Part shown: positions 52,601 through 60,913 of the stretch, piece after piece
How the letters are laid out: every line of letters starts with the position of its first letter
How positions within the stretch are numbered: position 1 is the stretch's first letter
NCBI GenBank assembly: GCA_035995185.1
Contig: DASYKT010000011.1
Coordinates: 124,001 to 188,000, forward strand
Length of the DNA: 64,000 bases
From: DASYKT01 sp035995185
GTDB lineage: Bacteria > Acidobacteriota > Blastocatellia > Pyrinomonadales > Pyrinomonadaceae
Direction: 5' to 3'
Notes under the pieces: model-generated
What the model saw: the letters and a program-made list of their open reading frames with translations, nothing else
Databases searched by the model: none
Told to the model about the DNA's origin: nothing
Translations under genes and position numbers: made by a program

Positions 52601-52611
52601 GTGGACGGCAT
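49603..52611 (-). CDS. One-piece sensor diguanylate cyclase (Reg_prop propeller, Y_Y_Y, GGDEF)
   Basis: 1002 residues. A signal peptide (LFIVIFCLLLCHAASPRLAA) leads to about 14 Reg_prop blades (RFDTWTTDNGLPQNGVRGLTQTPDGYIWFTTFDGL and similar), a Y_Y_Y domain near 690-750 (YTGLSLLRSSQMKFKYKLEGLD) and a transmembrane helix near 775-797. The cytoplasmic GGDEF domain has SDGLTRIGNRRMFEKFL, an intact inhibitory RxxD (RPTD) and the active GGEEF near 892. It makes cyclic di-GMP in response to a periplasmic ligand. In two-component relatives the output is a histidine kinase; here it is the cyclase. Confidence 0.93.
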   Translation of the reverse strand: MPSTINPRLFIVIFCLLLCHAASPRLAAEYRFDTWTTDNGLPQNGVRGLTQTPDGYIWFTTFDGLVRFDGVMFTIFDKSNTPGIVSNRFGIIYSDKQGTIYASALEDGVVSIGQNGNFYSYTSDQIPGHDIQLIAPDEKGEVRFLTENKDLTPGSWYHLRDGKFVFSEEFDPVSPVKEYRGRSGKLWRVTPGEVTEYAGDRETHYTRNIPDYPFGFSLFEDSEGALWIGGKSAFRLKDGRAEIFGKEHGFVEGVDFHSFWEEADGSVWFANGGTLGAGAGMVRYKDGAFKIYGKEYGISPQIFRVFKDREGTVWLATNHGLSRLRKRVVETLGTKDGLRDQEIYPIYRDHKGDIWVGTTKGVSIYRNGKFETVDFKADKQNPDKTYDDVNEHAVIQSFFEDSNGKMWIGTAGLLYVIENGRSRKIAETESHHVHSIIEDRSGMIWAATSRGILRFKNYKLDEAFDSKDGLPSDFMTSIFQDSQGRLWFGGYGGLTLYQNGKFVNYTSEQGLAGNNVRTIYEDKDGMLWIGTYDEGLSRFKDGRFSSIQSENGLFSNGVFAFQEDERGNFWISSNRGIYRVSKQELNDFFDGRIEKINSVGYGKDDGMLNTECNGGRQPASLKDEKGRFWFPTQNGISIVDPSMETFNPLPPPVVIESVTVSGKKAEAGKDIEIKPYERNVEITYTGLSLLRSSQMKFKYKLEGLDQDWVDAGTRRTAYYSHLPPGHYTFRVIAANSDGVWQEAGSSIEFEALPYFYQTRLFILLCALAIAVGVLIAWQVSVYQLKRRERKLKRLVDERTRELKDANESLQLLANSDGLTRIGNRRMFEKFLADEWHRAIRFRTQISLILLDIDHFKLYNDTYGHLVGDECLKTVAEALLSTINRPTDLVARFGGEEFAIVLGGTDMPGALTIAQEAMEKVRELAIPHENSPTDGMLTVSMGVATVAAFLGESETKLIKAADDMLYQAKELGRNRIASTELEADNSPLEALLVEEKHYLLNKH

Positions 52612-52734
52612 TTTGGAAATTGACCGGCTTGTTGTTTCAGAAAACGAGGAGAAAAGTCAGAGCAGGGCGGAAAATCCGCTAAGTCTATTAAAAACGATTG
52701 CTTAGAATTAGTCAATAAAAATTTATTTACCACC

Positions 52735-53733
52735 CTATCCGCCGATAAAACTCATGGTGCGTTCGGGTTGAATAAAGGCGGGCTCGTTTATCCGATGGCG
52801 CGGTTCTTTTTTCATCACTGCGGCGCGAATAAAATCGGCGATCTCTTTACGGGAAGCGCCGCTGCGCAGCACGTCGCGAAGATTGTATTCGCCGGTAGAA
52901 AAAAGGCAGGTGCGTATCTGGCCGTCGGCGGTCAGGCGTATGCGCGAGCACGCGCCGCAAAACATCTCCGTCACCGGGGCGATGATCCCTATCCCGCCCC
53001 CGGCGCCGTCGGCAAAATCATATTTCCACGAAGTTTCCGTGCCGCGCGAATTTTCTTTTAAGCTGAGCGGAAAAACCTCGTTTATTTTTTGATAGATTTC
53101 CTTACCCGGGACGACCATCTCACGCCGCCATTCGTGACCTGAATCGAGCGGCATAAATTCGATGTAGCGCATCGTTAAGTTTTGTTCCCGCGCGAACCGC
53201 GCCAGCTCGACGACCTCATCGTCATTAACGCCGCGAATGATGACCGCATTTATCTTCACCGGTTCGAGGCCCGTCTGCTTTGCCGACTCGATTGCCGCCA
53301 ACACATTTTCCAGCGCGTCGACACCCGTGATCTTTTCAAAATTATCGCGGTGCAAACTGTCGAGGCTGATCGTCACGCGATCGAGTCCGGCCTCTTTTAA
53401 TTTTTGCGCGTGGCGCGGCAGATCAAAACCATTCGTGGTAAGCGCCAGGTCTTTTAATTTTGGTTTTAGCGCGGCTAAAAATCCGGTCAGCTTATCGATG
53501 TCTTTTCGGATCAGCGGCTCGCCGCCAGTCAGACGAATTTTTTCGATCCCCAGCGAGACAAAAATTTCGCAAAGAGCGGTTATTTCTTCAAAGGTAAGGA
53601 TGGTCTCTTTCCGGGCAAGAGGCGGTTCGCCGTGCGGTAAACAATAGAAACAGCGAAAGTTACAGCGGTCCGTTAGCGAAACGCGAAGATCGCGGATGGG
53701 CCTGTTGTATGAATCGTGTAAAGCAGTGGACAC
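52735..53733 (-). CDS. moaA: GTP 3',8-cyclase MoaA
   Basis: About 332 residues from GTG 53733, the position where the family N-terminus (HDSYNRPIRDLRVSLTDRCNFRCFYC) becomes recognisable; the open frame runs on to 53823 but crosses a simple-repeat region. The radical-SAM cluster is C-x3-C-x2-C in CNFRCFYC; the second cluster lies in CGACSRIRLTADGQIRTCLFS near 260-280; the protein ends MSFIGG, and the terminal Gly-Gly is functionally required in MoaA. It makes the first molybdopterin intermediate from GTP. No other moa gene is in the window. Confidence 0.92.
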   Translation of the reverse strand: MSTALHDSYNRPIRDLRVSLTDRCNFRCFYCLPHGEPPLARKETILTFEEITALCEIFVSLGIEKIRLTGGEPLIRKDIDKLTGFLAALKPKLKDLALTTNGFDLPRHAQKLKEAGLDRVTISLDSLHRDNFEKITGVDALENVLAAIESAKQTGLEPVKINAVIIRGVNDDEVVELARFAREQNLTMRYIEFMPLDSGHEWRREMVVPGKEIYQKINEVFPLSLKENSRGTETSWKYDFADGAGGGIGIIAPVTEMFCGACSRIRLTADGQIRTCLFSTGEYNLRDVLRSGASRKEIADFIRAAVMKKEPRHRINEPAFIQPERTMSFIGG

Positions 53734-53756
53734 ATTAGGATGATACAGGGATTTTA

Positions 53757-53852
53757 GTTCGAAGTTAAATGTTCGAAGTTTGAGCACGGGTTTCAAAGTT
53801 CGAGGTTTGAAGTTCAAACTCAAAACTTCGAACTCGGAGCTTCGAAACGTTG
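53757..53852. repeat. Degenerate TTCGAAGTTTGA simple-repeat block
   Basis: The region between the SH3b gene and moaA is filled with variants of GTTCGAAGTTT, first in one sense (53757-53818) and then in the other (AACTTCGAACTCGGAGCTTC at 53824-53843). It resembles the head-to-head arrays at 6755-6937 and accounts for the false N-terminal extension of moaA. Confidence 0.7.
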
Positions 53853-53854
53853 AA

Positions 53855-54961
53855 CTATTTATACGCTTCGGCCAACTGGTTGATCTGGCGCAAAGGTTTG
53901 TCTTTATCGACCAGCGGCAGACGGGAAATCACATTGCGCAGCTCGGCCAGAAGGCGGTTATATTCCGCGCGGTCGCTGAGCTCTGACGGGCCGGTGTACA
54001 CTTTCTTTTCCTTGATGTCGGCGACGATCGGCTGCAGGTAAGACGTAATGTTTTTCAGTGCTTCCGGTGAATATTTGCCGTTCGGATGCAAGGTTAGATA
54101 TTCGCCGTCCGTCACCCGCATCAGATAAAGATAGCAATTGATATAACCTTCACACTCGCCCGGCAGATTTGTCCGGGCGGCCGCCCAGGCGATCTCATCC
54201 GCCAGGGTAGACTTCGCATATTTTTTTCTCAGGTCCCAGAAGAGGTCGGCCCGCACGAACCACTGCCCGGCGGGATCGCTATAGACGATCTCATTATCGT
54301 GCGCCGCCGCAAAATCCTTGTACAGCTTTTCTTCGGATTTCATTATCGGAATGGCTTCCAGCGCCGCGGCGAGCGCTTGCAGGCGTTTAAGCCCCAACTC
54401 CGCGGCTATCTCGCTGCTCTTGATATCGCCTAAGACATCCGTGAGAAATTCATATACTTCGGCGCTGTCGGCAAAAGACATTCCCGTTTTCTTAAAGTTT
54501 TTTGCGGTTAGCTGACGATAGATCGTTTCGGCTTTTGCCTGATCGAAACTGCTGGCGACGGTTGAAGACATCCAGCCGGTAGAAGTTTTAGCTCCCGGCG
54601 GCAGCTGCACCTTGTACCAGGGCGCGGGCCCGGCAGATTTTTCCAACACAGAAAGGACGGTGCCTAATTTCATTTTTCGGAGTTCGGGCGAAGCGGTAGA
54701 GGCATCGCGCCTGACCCTGGCGGCGGTGGTATTGACGATCACTTTTTGCGTCTCGCTCGCGGGCGTAGATGCGGGCTTAGCGGCGGGCTTGTTCGCGCCG
54801 GTCAGATCCGCCGCCTTTTTGACGGGCGTGGGCGCGGGCGTAACAGCCGCAAAATTACCGGCCGGAAAAATAAGAAAGATAGCCGCAACCGAGATCAGTA
54901 CGGCCCTGCTAATATAATTTGACGGTAATTTTCGCGAGAGATGTTTGGTTAATTCACGCAT
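53855..54961 (-). CDS. Exported SH3b-domain protein of unknown function
   Basis: 368 residues. An N-terminal hydrophobic segment (YISRAVLISVAAIFLIFPAGNFAA, about 16-40) is a signal peptide or anchor. A Pro/Thr/Lys-rich linker follows, then a bacterial SH3 fold at about 73-140 (VNTTAARVRRDASTASPELRKMKLGTVLSVLEKS and APWYKVQLPPGAKTSTGWMSS). The remaining 220 residues are mostly helical (TGMSFADSAEVYEFLTDVL, LGLKRLQALAAALEAIPI) with no recognised family. SH3b domains often bind peptidoglycan. The gene is followed by queG 4 bp upstream in the transcript. Confidence 0.75.
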   Translation of the reverse strand: MRELTKHLSRKLPSNYISRAVLISVAAIFLIFPAGNFAAVTPAPTPVKKAADLTGANKPAAKPASTPASETQKVIVNTTAARVRRDASTASPELRKMKLGTVLSVLEKSAGPAPWYKVQLPPGAKTSTGWMSSTVASSFDQAKAETIYRQLTAKNFKKTGMSFADSAEVYEFLTDVLGDIKSSEIAAELGLKRLQALAAALEAIPIMKSEEKLYKDFAAAHDNEIVYSDPAGQWFVRADLFWDLRKKYAKSTLADEIAWAAARTNLPGECEGYINCYLYLMRVTDGEYLTLHPNGKYSPEALKNITSYLQPIVADIKEKKVYTGPSELSDRAEYNRLLAELRNVISRLPLVDKDKPLRQINQLAEAYK

Positions 54962-54965
54962 GGTT

Positions 54966-55904
54966 TTATTTTTTTAAGGCGCGGGCGTTTCGCTGCAGTC
55001 CGCCAAGCTTGGCTCTTTTGATAGCGCTGCGGCGAAAGCGCTCAGCATATTTTTCCGGTGAAAGTTTCAGTATCTCATCGATATCGGCGGAAACATTTCC
55101 CGTTCTAGGTTCAAATCTTTTTTCGGCGGTGGCCTGCTCAAAGCGGTTCCAGGGGCAGACGTCCTGGCAAATGTCACAGCCGTAAAGCCAGCCGTTAAGT
55201 TCTTCCGCGATCTGCCCGGGGAGTTCAGGAGCGCGCAATTCGATAGTAGCGTAAGATATACAACGGTTTGAGTCAACTACAAATGGTTCCACAATAGCTT
55301 GTGTAGGGCACGCATCAAGACAGGCGGTACAGCTGCCGCAGTGATCGGGCACGACGGCGGTGTCATATTCAAGCTCGAGGCCGAGCAATATCTCGCCGAT
55401 AAAAATCCACGAACCATACTCCTTTGTTATCAGGTTGGAATGTTTTCCCAGCCATCCTAAGCCTGCGCGCACCGCCCATGCCTTGTCCATCATCGGCGCA
55501 GTATCGACGCAAATTTTTCCTTCCGCCTCGGGAGCGACCGCCTTTATCCAATCTAATAAAGCGCGTAATTTTTCGCCGACCACTTCGTGATAATCGTCGC
55601 CCCAGGCATAGCGCGAGATCTTCCCGGTGTCCTGTGAATTTTCATGAGCGTGCGGCGTGTAATAATTTAGCGCCGTGACAATCACCGAGCGGGCGGATGG
55701 TAAAAGCAAGCGCGGGTCGGCGCGCTTTTCGGTCCCTAGTTCCATCCAGCGCATCTCGCCGTGAAAACCGCGCGCCAGCCATTCGTTCAAGTGCTCTTTT
55801 TCTTCGACGAGCGGCGCGGCGGGAACGATACCTATCTTTTGAAAGCCCAATTCGAAAGCTTTTTCTTTGATCCGGCGGGTTAATTCTGTCTTGCTCAATT
55901 CCAC
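54966..55904 (-). CDS. queG: Epoxyqueuosine reductase QueG
   Basis: About 312 residues from GTG 55904; the frame is open to 55982, but that extension lies in a repeat region and the family starts near the ELSKTELTRRIKEKAFELGF segment. Family blocks: RYAWGDDYHEVVGEKLRALL, DTAPMMDKAWAVRAGLGWLGKHS near 160-180 and the two ferredoxin-like clusters CGSCTACLDACPTQAI and GCDICQDVCPWN. QueG is a cobalamin-dependent reductase that converts epoxyqueuosine to queuosine in tRNA. It is shorter at the C-terminus than forms with a HEAT extension. Confidence 0.92.
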   Translation of the reverse strand: MELSKTELTRRIKEKAFELGFQKIGIVPAAPLVEEKEHLNEWLARGFHGEMRWMELGTEKRADPRLLLPSARSVIVTALNYYTPHAHENSQDTGKISRYAWGDDYHEVVGEKLRALLDWIKAVAPEAEGKICVDTAPMMDKAWAVRAGLGWLGKHSNLITKEYGSWIFIGEILLGLELEYDTAVVPDHCGSCTACLDACPTQAIVEPFVVDSNRCISYATIELRAPELPGQIAEELNGWLYGCDICQDVCPWNRFEQATAEKRFEPRTGNVSADIDEILKLSPEKYAERFRRSAIKRAKLGGLQRNARALKK

Positions 55905-55924
55905 GTTTTTAATTAAAAATTTTT

Positions 55925-56041
55925 GCCACAGAGGACACAGAGAAAGGATACGGAAAAGAAAAAGACTGATCTTTCTATTCAAAAGTTCGAAATGTTGAGT
56001 TGCTGCTTTGTATTCTCTGTGAACTCTGTGTCCTCTGTGGC
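55925..56041. repeat. Inverted repeat overlapping the ctlX 3' end
   Basis: GCCACAGAGGACACAGAG at 55925-55942 is the exact reverse complement of 56024-56041, with partial pairing beyond. The right arm is inside the ctlX reading frame and encodes its unusual tail (TEDTEFTENTK). Such TEDTE-type tails arise when this repeat family lies next to a gene. It also gives queG an apparent extension on its 5' side. Confidence 0.88.
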
Positions 56042-56983
56042 TATCTTAGTTTTCAGAAAGTTTTCCGCGATCATGCAGCGGACCGAACCGCCCCCGCAGG
56101 ATTCGATGGTCGGTATCTCCGCGGCGACAAGCCGGGCGTGCCGGGATAAAGTTTCTACCTGGGCCGGATCTAAAGAACCATGCGCCTGCCGCGATATTAT
56201 CAAAAGACGGTCACTAGAATCGTTTTGCAGCAAGAGCATGTTTCCGGCGAAGTCGGCCATTTGCCGCAAAGATATTTCGACGATCTCTTTACCGGTCAGC
56301 GTTAATTTGTCTTGTACATTCTTGCGCTCCCCGGCGTCGGGGATGCTTTCCAAACAGACGACGGCAAAGGTATCGCCCATGCACATCAAAACGTTGGTGT
56401 GGTAAATTGCGTCGCCATCTGAGTCGCCGCCCGCATCAAATGCCGCAAAGCCTACCACATCGAAATTCATTTTTTCCGCCCAGATCTTCAGCGCGTCTTC
56501 GTCAGTTCGCGGGGAGATGCAGGCATAAGCGATGCGGTTTTTGTGATCCAAAACCAGGCTGCCTGTTCCTTCCAGAAATTTGCCTTCGTTTTCAAAGGAA
56601 GTGAGGTCGACGATCTCACGTATTTCAAATTTTTCACGCAGCGTTTCGATGATATCTTCCCGGCGTTCGAGCCGCCGGTTTTCCGCCATCATCGGGTAAA
56701 GACACAGGGTGCCGTCCGAATGAGTCGAAAACCAGTTGTTAGGAAAGATGGAATCGGGCGTGTGCGGCTCATGGGTGTCGTCAAAGATCAGAACATCGAC
56801 GCCGGCATTTTCCAGAGTCTCAGCAAGCACGGAAAATTCCCGCATCGCTTTCTCATGGATCGCGCCGGGGTCCGCATTTTCAGCGGCCTTCTGAAATTTA
56901 TTGCTGCCGGCCGTTTCCGGGTTAAAACCGAAGGTGGCGGGGCGGATCAAGATAACCTGATGAGCGATCGGGTGCTGGGTCAC
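55979..56983 (-). CDS. ctlX: Citrulline utilisation hydrolase-type protein (arginine deiminase-related)
   Basis: 334 residues of the amidinotransferase/deiminase superfamily. The family blocks are SIFPNNWFSTHSDGTLCLYPM near 78-98, FLEGTGSLVLDH near 134-145, IYHTNVLMCMGDTFAVV near 195-211 and the catalytic-Cys region GGGSVRCMIAEN near 300-311. The CtlX name follows the closest known grouping; an N-dimethylarginine dimethylaminohydrolase-like activity is an alternative. The last 20 residues (ATEDTEFTENTKQQ...) come from a repeat and probably do not belong to the fold. Divergence from the TonB receptor terminator leaves little room for a promoter. Confidence 0.85.
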   Translation of the reverse strand: MTQHPIAHQVILIRPATFGFNPETAGSNKFQKAAENADPGAIHEKAMREFSVLAETLENAGVDVLIFDDTHEPHTPDSIFPNNWFSTHSDGTLCLYPMMAENRRLERREDIIETLREKFEIREIVDLTSFENEGKFLEGTGSLVLDHKNRIAYACISPRTDEDALKIWAEKMNFDVVGFAAFDAGGDSDGDAIYHTNVLMCMGDTFAVVCLESIPDAGERKNVQDKLTLTGKEIVEISLRQMADFAGNMLLLQNDSSDRLLIISRQAHGSLDPAQVETLSRHARLVAAEIPTIESCGGGSVRCMIAENFLKTKIATEDTEFTENTKQQLNISNF

Positions 56984-56997
56984 GACAGTAGCTTAAC

Positions 56998-57030
56998 ATA
57001 AAAAGGCCGGCCATTTTCAGGGGCCGGCCT
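56998..57030 (-). terminator. Rho-independent terminator of the TonB-dependent receptor gene
   Basis: AGGCCGGCC (57004-57012) pairs perfectly with GGCCGGCCT (57022-57030) over a 9-nt loop, and the minus strand continues with CCTTTTTATG as U-tract. It lies 26 bp past the receptor stop and directly before the ctlX start. Confidence 0.88.
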
Positions 57031-57055
57031 CGTCGGATAATTTCCAATTAAGTCT

Positions 57056-60000
57056 TTAGAAATTAAGTTTGAACCCAAACTGGAACTGCCTCGGATCGTA
57101 AGCCGCGGTCGGCTGGCTGAAATACTTGCCGCCTACCTCGTGCTCGCCGAAAGAATTTACCACGGTATAGAACGGGTTGGCCGCAGCTTCGTTAAAACGG
57201 TTGAAGAGATTGAACCCTTCAGCTATCAGGTCGAGGCTGACACGTTCGCCAAAGCGGATCTTCCTCGATAAACGCATATCTACCGTAAAGAAATTATGCG
57301 TCAATCCCATATTGCGTCCCAGCGCGCCGTTTATCGGAAAGCCGGTAACGCAAGGCGGATCATTCGGATCGGTGGAGGAAATATTCTGGCCTCGGCAAAG
57401 CGTTCCATCCGCCAGAACGAACGGGCGTTCGTTAGTGCTTTGGAAGTCACCGTTCGCGTCGCCGACGGCGATGATATTGAACGGGCGTCCGGAAGCGAAC
57501 TCAATGATCGGAGCGAGGGTAAAGCCGTGCATGACTTTCTGCCAGGCGTTGCCGGATTTCCAACTGCTGGGGGCGCTAAAGAAGCCGCTAAAGACAAAAC
57601 GATGCCGCTGGTCGAATAAGGAATCCGAACGTTCGGCCCTAAAGCCCGTGTTGTCCTGCGGTTTCAAAAGCGTTTGCAGGTCGGACGAATCATCCAGCGT
57701 ATGCGACCACGTATAGGTGGCAAACAGTTGGACGTTGCTGGAAAAGCGCTTCTTCAATTCAATATTCAAAGCATTGTAAGAAGAGTTTCCGTCAGACATC
57801 TGCGCGTTCACATCGGCATAAGGATTAAGCGGGCCGGGAGCGCGAACCGTTCCCGCCAACTGCGCATCAAAGATCGCCTTGGTGACCAGGCCGCCTGTGA
57901 CCGACGCCACGAAAAAGTAATTCGGGCCGACACGGCGGAAATAATCTGCCGCGATCGGGCTGACGAATCTCTGGCCGGTCGTGTTATTTACCGCGATCAA
58001 ACCCGGGATGACCACCGTGAACAAAGCATTACTGGTGGTCGGCATCGGGAAGAAAGCCGCGGTGGAAAGGTTAGCCGGGAAGCAGGACGCTGCCTGCGGC
58101 GTGGCCGTGGTGCAGCCCGGGAAACCGGGATTATTTACCGCAAAGCGGCGGAAGTTTTCCTTAAGCTGATCGACCTGCACGATGTTCACATCCTGCGGGT
58201 GGGCCAGGTGACGGGCCTGGACCGTGATATAGCTGGCCGAGAAAGACATGTCTTTGCCGATCTGGCGTTCGAAGGAAAGATTGCCCTGCGCGGCATAAGG
58301 ATATTGGAAGTCCTTGATCACGTTAAGCGTGAACGGCAGGACCGGGCCAAATCCGGTGAAAGTGCTCGAATTGAACCGCTGAAAACCGAATAGGTACTGT
58401 GCCGATGAAGCCACACCCGGCGTCACGCTGGCGCCGCAGATCGCGGGCACCGAGCCCTGCACGCCGCAGACCGTTCCATGAAACACCTGGAAGGCGTTGA
58501 AAAGCCCCGTCGGGGACGGGCCGCCGATGGGCAGCAGGGTTGCCTGCTGCTGCTGCGAACCGTCAGCGATGTCCGAGTTAAACGCGACCGCCAGCAGCGG
58601 GTGATCGTAGAACATACCGGCCGCCGCGCGGATAACGGTTTTGCCGTCGCCAAATACATCCCAGGCAGCACCGAGGCGAGGCGCGAAATTATTGTTGTCA
58701 CGCGGGAAACCCTGCGTAACGCCGATCGCATCCTGCGCCGCCAGCACGTCGGCCGCTGTCAGCGTGATGCCGGTCAGCGGATCGCGGAAAGGCGTCGGCG
58801 CGAATTGCTGCGTGAACTCCACATCGTAGCGAACTCCGTAATTGAGCGTAAAGTTACGCCACATTTTCCAGGTGTCCTGGATGAAAAACGCGACCGGTTT
58901 ATTTTTGATCTGGCTATTCGGGTTACCGAATCCCTGGATAAATACGCTTGGGAATCCGAGGCCGTAAGTCTGGATCGGCGTCAGTGACGGACAGCGCTGG
59001 GCCAGCGGAAGCGCCGCCGAATCGCACCCGGCGATAAGAGAGCTGCCGGCCTGCTGACTGAAGTTGAACAAGGCCGGGAAGTTCAATTCGAATCTGGCGC
59101 TGACATCGATAAAGTTAAAATCGACGCCGAATTTGAGAGTATGGTTGCTCAGCGCCCACGTCATATTATCGCGGAACTGATAACGGGTTTCCGTGCGGTT
59201 CACCGGCGAGAACGGGTTAGAGCCGATAAACGCCGTGCCGGCGATCTGGTGAGCGACACTGGGTACCTGGGAATCAAATGTCGCCTTGCGCTGGCCAAAA
59301 GTGATGTACCCCTCGTTGACCATGTTGTGCGGCAGCACGCTCGCCAGTGAAAAACTTACGGACGTGTCTTTTACATCCTGAATACCGGTACGGGAATAAT
59401 CGTTCTGGCCCAGCGTCTGGTTTTGCGATTCATCCTGGATACCGTTTAGTTTTCCGGGGTTATAACTCATGCGCAGGCTAAGCTGGTGATCGGAGTTGAT
59501 CATATGATCGAGCCTGACCGAGCTAAAAGTTGTCGCTTCGGAGATCGGAAAGATCCGGGCCAGTTGGGCCAGCGGACGGAAAGCGACGAATTGCCCCAGG
59601 GAATTGGTGGTCAGCGGAACCGGCGTTCCGGAAAGAAGAAATCTTGGGCCGATGGCTCCGGGACCGATCGGAGAGATCGCCGGGCAGCCGCTGCCGTCAT
59701 TCGGGCTGACCTGCGGGGTGGTGCCGTTCTGTGCGTTAGCGGCGCCGATGCCGGCCAGAAACGCATAAGCGCGGGCAGTGCAGATCGCCGTCGGCGTTGC
59801 CAGGCCGAGCATCGTATTGATGTAATTTACCTGTCCCGGCGTCAGGCCGTTAAAAGTTCTCGAGATCGGATTCAAGCCGGGAATTACCGGTATCGTTACG
59901 CTGGAAGTGCCACCGCCGACAGTGTCGCCGGTAAAGAAACCCGATTCCTGGCGGCGTCTTTGTTCAAAAGATGCGAAAAAGAAAGTCCTTTCCTTTACCA

Positions 60001-60913
60001 GCGGGCCGCCAAAAGTAAATCCGTACTGGGCGCGCGTATAAGGCGGACGCTTGCTCGGGTCGCCGTCGATGATCGGCGCAAAGGCATTTTTCGCCTGGAT
60101 GCTCTTGTCGCGGACAAAGCCAAAGAGATTTCCGTGAAAATCATTACCGCCGCGCTTAGTGACGACGTTGATGATACCGCCCGTGGCGCGCCCGAATTCA
60201 GGCATATAGGAATTTGTCGTTACCTGGTATTCCTGCACGGCTTCCATCGAAACTGTGCTGCGCGCGGCATTGATGGAGTTGTCGGTAAAGTCAGCACCGT
60301 CCACCTGCACCAGCGTCGAGCGTCCGCGCTGCCCGCCGATGTTTAACCCCGAAGTCGGCGCGGGGCCGACTGGCCTGCCGTTATCGCGGCCGACGGTTGA
60401 GATGGTCAGGGCAAATCCCGTTGCGCTGCGTTCATTGATAGGCAGATTCTCAATGCGGTGCTGGTCGATAGTGGTGGACACCGTAGTCTTGGTAGTTTCT
60501 ACTATCTGCGCGTCGTCACCCGAGATATTCACCACTACGTTTTGCGCTCCTACCTCAAGCTTGATGGCAAGTTCCGCGCTCTGGCCGACCGTTAGGGTTA
60601 TGGGTGAAATAACCGTCTTTTTAAAACCTGATCCTTCGGCCGATATTTCATAATCACCCGGCGGCAGTCCGATAAGTTTATATTCGCCGGTATCGCTGGC
60701 CGTAACCGTGCGAGACAGTCCGGTCGCGAGATTTTTTGCCGTCACGGCAACCCCGACAACGGCTGCGCCGTTCGGGTCAACGACTGTCCCGGACAGGTCC
60801 GCAGCCGTGGCTTGCGCCTGCGCAAAGGTCGAGACGGTCGAAATGAGCGTGATCAACGCCAAGACCAAAAAACTGACGCCTAATTTTGAAGATCGGATAG
60901 TTAACGCTCTCAT
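57056..60913 (-). CDS. Oar-like TonB-dependent receptor with carboxypeptidase-regulatory N-domain
   Basis: 1285 residues. Signal peptide about 1-33 (LGVSFLVLALITLISTVSTFAQAQA). Residues 38-125 are a CarboxypepD_reg-like domain (LSGTVVDPNGAAVVGVAVTAK ... GEYKLIGLPPGDYEISAEGSGF). A plug-like region at about 150-260 (IENLPINERSATGFALTIST, GRSTLVQVDGADFTDNSINA, YMPEFGRATGGIINVVTKRG) follows, then a 22-strand barrel region to the C-terminal FGFKLNF. This architecture is characteristic of Acidobacteriota outer-membrane importers of large substrates. AAGGAG precedes the ATG. It is a stand-alone gene; no SusD-like partner is adjacent. Confidence 0.93.
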   Translation of the reverse strand: MRALTIRSSKLGVSFLVLALITLISTVSTFAQAQATAADLSGTVVDPNGAAVVGVAVTAKNLATGLSRTVTASDTGEYKLIGLPPGDYEISAEGSGFKKTVISPITLTVGQSAELAIKLEVGAQNVVVNISGDDAQIVETTKTTVSTTIDQHRIENLPINERSATGFALTISTVGRDNGRPVGPAPTSGLNIGGQRGRSTLVQVDGADFTDNSINAARSTVSMEAVQEYQVTTNSYMPEFGRATGGIINVVTKRGGNDFHGNLFGFVRDKSIQAKNAFAPIIDGDPSKRPPYTRAQYGFTFGGPLVKERTFFFASFEQRRRQESGFFTGDTVGGGTSSVTIPVIPGLNPISRTFNGLTPGQVNYINTMLGLATPTAICTARAYAFLAGIGAANAQNGTTPQVSPNDGSGCPAISPIGPGAIGPRFLLSGTPVPLTTNSLGQFVAFRPLAQLARIFPISEATTFSSVRLDHMINSDHQLSLRMSYNPGKLNGIQDESQNQTLGQNDYSRTGIQDVKDTSVSFSLASVLPHNMVNEGYITFGQRKATFDSQVPSVAHQIAGTAFIGSNPFSPVNRTETRYQFRDNMTWALSNHTLKFGVDFNFIDVSARFELNFPALFNFSQQAGSSLIAGCDSAALPLAQRCPSLTPIQTYGLGFPSVFIQGFGNPNSQIKNKPVAFFIQDTWKMWRNFTLNYGVRYDVEFTQQFAPTPFRDPLTGITLTAADVLAAQDAIGVTQGFPRDNNNFAPRLGAAWDVFGDGKTVIRAAAGMFYDHPLLAVAFNSDIADGSQQQQATLLPIGGPSPTGLFNAFQVFHGTVCGVQGSVPAICGASVTPGVASSAQYLFGFQRFNSSTFTGFGPVLPFTLNVIKDFQYPYAAQGNLSFERQIGKDMSFSASYITVQARHLAHPQDVNIVQVDQLKENFRRFAVNNPGFPGCTTATPQAASCFPANLSTAAFFPMPTTSNALFTVVIPGLIAVNNTTGQRFVSPIAADYFRRVGPNYFFVASVTGGLVTKAIFDAQLAGTVRAPGPLNPYADVNAQMSDGNSSYNALNIELKKRFSSNVQLFATYTWSHTLDDSSDLQTLLKPQDNTGFRAERSDSLFDQRHRFVFSGFFSAPSSWKSGNAWQKVMHGFTLAPIIEFASGRPFNIIAVGDANGDFQSTNERPFVLADGTLCRGQNISSTDPNDPPCVTGFPINGALGRNMGLTHNFFTVDMRLSRKIRFGERVSLDLIAEGFNLFNRFNEAAANPFYTVVNSFGEHEVGGKYFSQPTAAYDPRQFQFGFKLNF

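Noticed and set aside
59486..60346. 286-residue plus-strand frame opposite the TonB receptor
   Set aside because: Antisense shadow within a very long conserved coding region.
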